Origin: an uncultured Coriobacteriaceae bacterium
GTDB taxonomy: Bacteria > Actinomycetota > Coriobacteriia > Coriobacteriales > Eggerthellaceae
NCBI GenBank assembly: GCA_902781245.1
Contig: CACZIP010000119.1
Span: 1-6,536 of the forward strand
Direction: 5' to 3'
Length of the DNA stretch: 6,536 bases
Made by a program: the position numbers and the translations under genes. Below are positions 5,802 to 6,536 of the stretch, piece by piece. How positions within the stretch are numbered: position 1 is the first letter of the stretch; every line of letters starts with the position of its first letter. Below the pieces are notes generated by a model. It searched no databases. It was given only the letters and a program-made list of their open reading frames with translations, and was not told the DNA's origin.

Positions 5802-6449
5802 TTAGCGGGAAAACGCATCGGCAAACTGCTCGAACGAGTCGAATTCGTACGTCGGATTCTCCGCGCGCATCTCGTCGAGCGAGAACACGCCCCATGACAC
5901 AGCCGCCGTCTTGCACCCAGCGGCATTGCCCGCATGAATATCGTATGGGCTGTCACCCACATAAAGGCATTCGGCAGGATTGAGACCGAGTGCCTCGCAA
6001 CCTCGTATGACTGGTTCTGGCTCGGGCTTGTAATGTTCGCAATCGTCAGCACCGATACAGCAGTCGAGATAGGGGGCCAAACCAGTAATCTCGAGTCCAC
6101 GCCAAGCAAGCACATGCATCTTCGATGTGACGACGCCCATGCGCACTCCTGCCCCGTTCAAGCGGGCAAGCGCCTCTTGAGCGCCTGGAAACGCAGCGAC
6201 AACATCATCGTGAATCGAGTGGTTATGTTCGCGGTATACCCGCAAGAGCTCGACCTGTAGCGCCTCGTCATCCGTGAAATCGCACATCTGCACGGCAAGT
6301 GGCTGCCCCACTTTGTGCAAGAGCACTTCTTCGGGAAGCTCAACGCCGAGCACGGTGCGCGTGCAATGACGCATGCTCGATAGAATCAAATCGTGTGTGT
6401 CGACGAGCGTGCCGTCGTTGTCGAATAGTATGCCTTTGAACGTAGTCAT
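5802..6449 (-). CDS. HAD-family hydrolase, phosphoglycolate phosphatase-like
   Basis: A 215-residue haloacid-dehalogenase-type phosphatase, the normal length for the group with a small helical cap. All four motifs are visible: I, FDNDGTLVDT with nucleophile D10 and acid D12; II, VVTSK (T108/S109); III, K141 in HYKPEPEP; IV, YVGDSPYDI with D166 and D170 for Mg2+. The cap lies between motifs I and II (about 20-85). The family removes phosphate from small metabolites in the cytoplasm; the closest types by pattern are phosphoglycolate phosphatase and pyrophosphatase PpaX, but substrate cannot be read from sequence. The ATG at 6449 is supported by motif I starting at residue 9. It has no Shine-Dalgarno site and a perfect TATAAT 6 nt upstream, so its mRNA is probably leaderless. 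It is on the same strand as the coiled-coil gene, but that gene has its own promoter, so a shared operon is not required. Confidence 0.93.
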   Translation of the reverse strand: MTTFKGILFDNDGTLVDTHDLILSSMRHCTRTVLGVELPEEVLLHKVGQPLAVQMCDFTDDEALQVELLRVYREHNHSIHDDVVAAFPGAQEALARLNGAGVRMGVVTSKMHVLAWRGLEITGLAPYLDCCIGADDCEHYKPEPEPVIRGCEALGLNPAECLYVGDSPYDIHAGNAAGCKTAAVSWGVFSLDEMRAENPTYEFDSFEQFADAFSR

Positions 6450-6455
6450 ACGGTG

Positions 6456-6461
6456 ATTATA
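6456..6461 (-). promoter_or_regulatory. -10 box (TATAAT) of the HAD phosphatase gene
   Basis: A perfect TATAAT on the minus strand, followed by CACCGT and then the ATG at 6449. Normal spacing from -10 to transcript start puts +1 at the A of that ATG, giving a leaderless mRNA. No good -35 box is found at 16-18 bp. Confidence 0.55.
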
Positions 6462-6507
6462 GCCGTGCTGCGTGCCAAAGGGGACAGGCCAAATGTCTCG
6501 TATGATT

Positions 6508-6536
6508 TTGGTCGGCGTTTATTCAATGCCGACCAA
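6508..6536. repeat. Inverted repeat at the window edge (TTGGTCGGC / GCCGACCAA)
   Basis: Perfect 9-bp arms at 6508-6516 and 6528-6536 around an 11-nt spacer, cut by the window end so the arms may be longer. On the minus strand the stem is followed by AAAATC, not a T-run, and on the plus strand the bases after 6536 are unseen. It is either a terminator for a neighbour outside the window (if T-rich sequence follows) or an operator upstream of the HAD gene. Confidence 0.5.

Overview
The window looks like a piece of chromosome from a gut-type actinobacterium of the Eggerthellaceae/Coriobacteriia. The reasons are moderately high GC coding DNA, a large cytoplasmic-type molybdopterin oxidoreductase paired with a small 4Fe-4S protein (a hallmark gene pair of that family), a LysR-type regulator beside it, and two genes that appear to have leaderless mRNAs. 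The taxonomic call is inference from gene content, not a database match.

Layout from left to right. Positions 1-513 (+) hold the C-terminal part of a LysR-type regulator, cut by the window edge. It converges on a two-gene operon read from the minus strand: a molybdopterin oxidoreductase (3512 to 1098) followed 15 bp later by a two-cluster ferredoxin-like subunit (1082 to 588). A strong hairpin terminator (543-570) closes the operon. Neither subunit has a Tat or Sec signal and no membrane anchor gene is present, so the enzyme is probably soluble and cytoplasmic. It could be a reductase, dehydroxylase or hydroxyl-transferase acting on a small organic molecule.

Positions 3513-3727 are a divergent control region with three copies of an ATGAACGG motif (two form a 9-bp inverted repeat), a second inverted repeat with 12-bp arms, and a short palindrome near the predicted start of the operon transcript. 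On its other side lies a small XRE-type helix-turn-helix regulator (3728-4045, +), the obvious candidate to bind there.

The right part holds minus-strand genes. A HAD-family phosphatase (6449 to 5802) comes first, then a promoter and a pair of tightly coupled genes: a coiled-coil protein with an 11-residue repeat (5658 to 4765) and a membrane-anchored signal-peptidase-like protein (4762 to 4067) that lacks the catalytic residues of its family. The pair may form a membrane scaffold or sensor rather than a protease. The right edge carries an inverted repeat (6508-6536) that may continue beyond the window.

The observations most worth a second look are the catalytically degenerate signal peptidase with its coiled-coil partner, the soluble molybdoenzyme with an unusual iron-sulfur motif, and the repeated motif in the divergent promoter region. 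No RNA genes, CRISPR arrays, insertion sequences or phage genes were seen.
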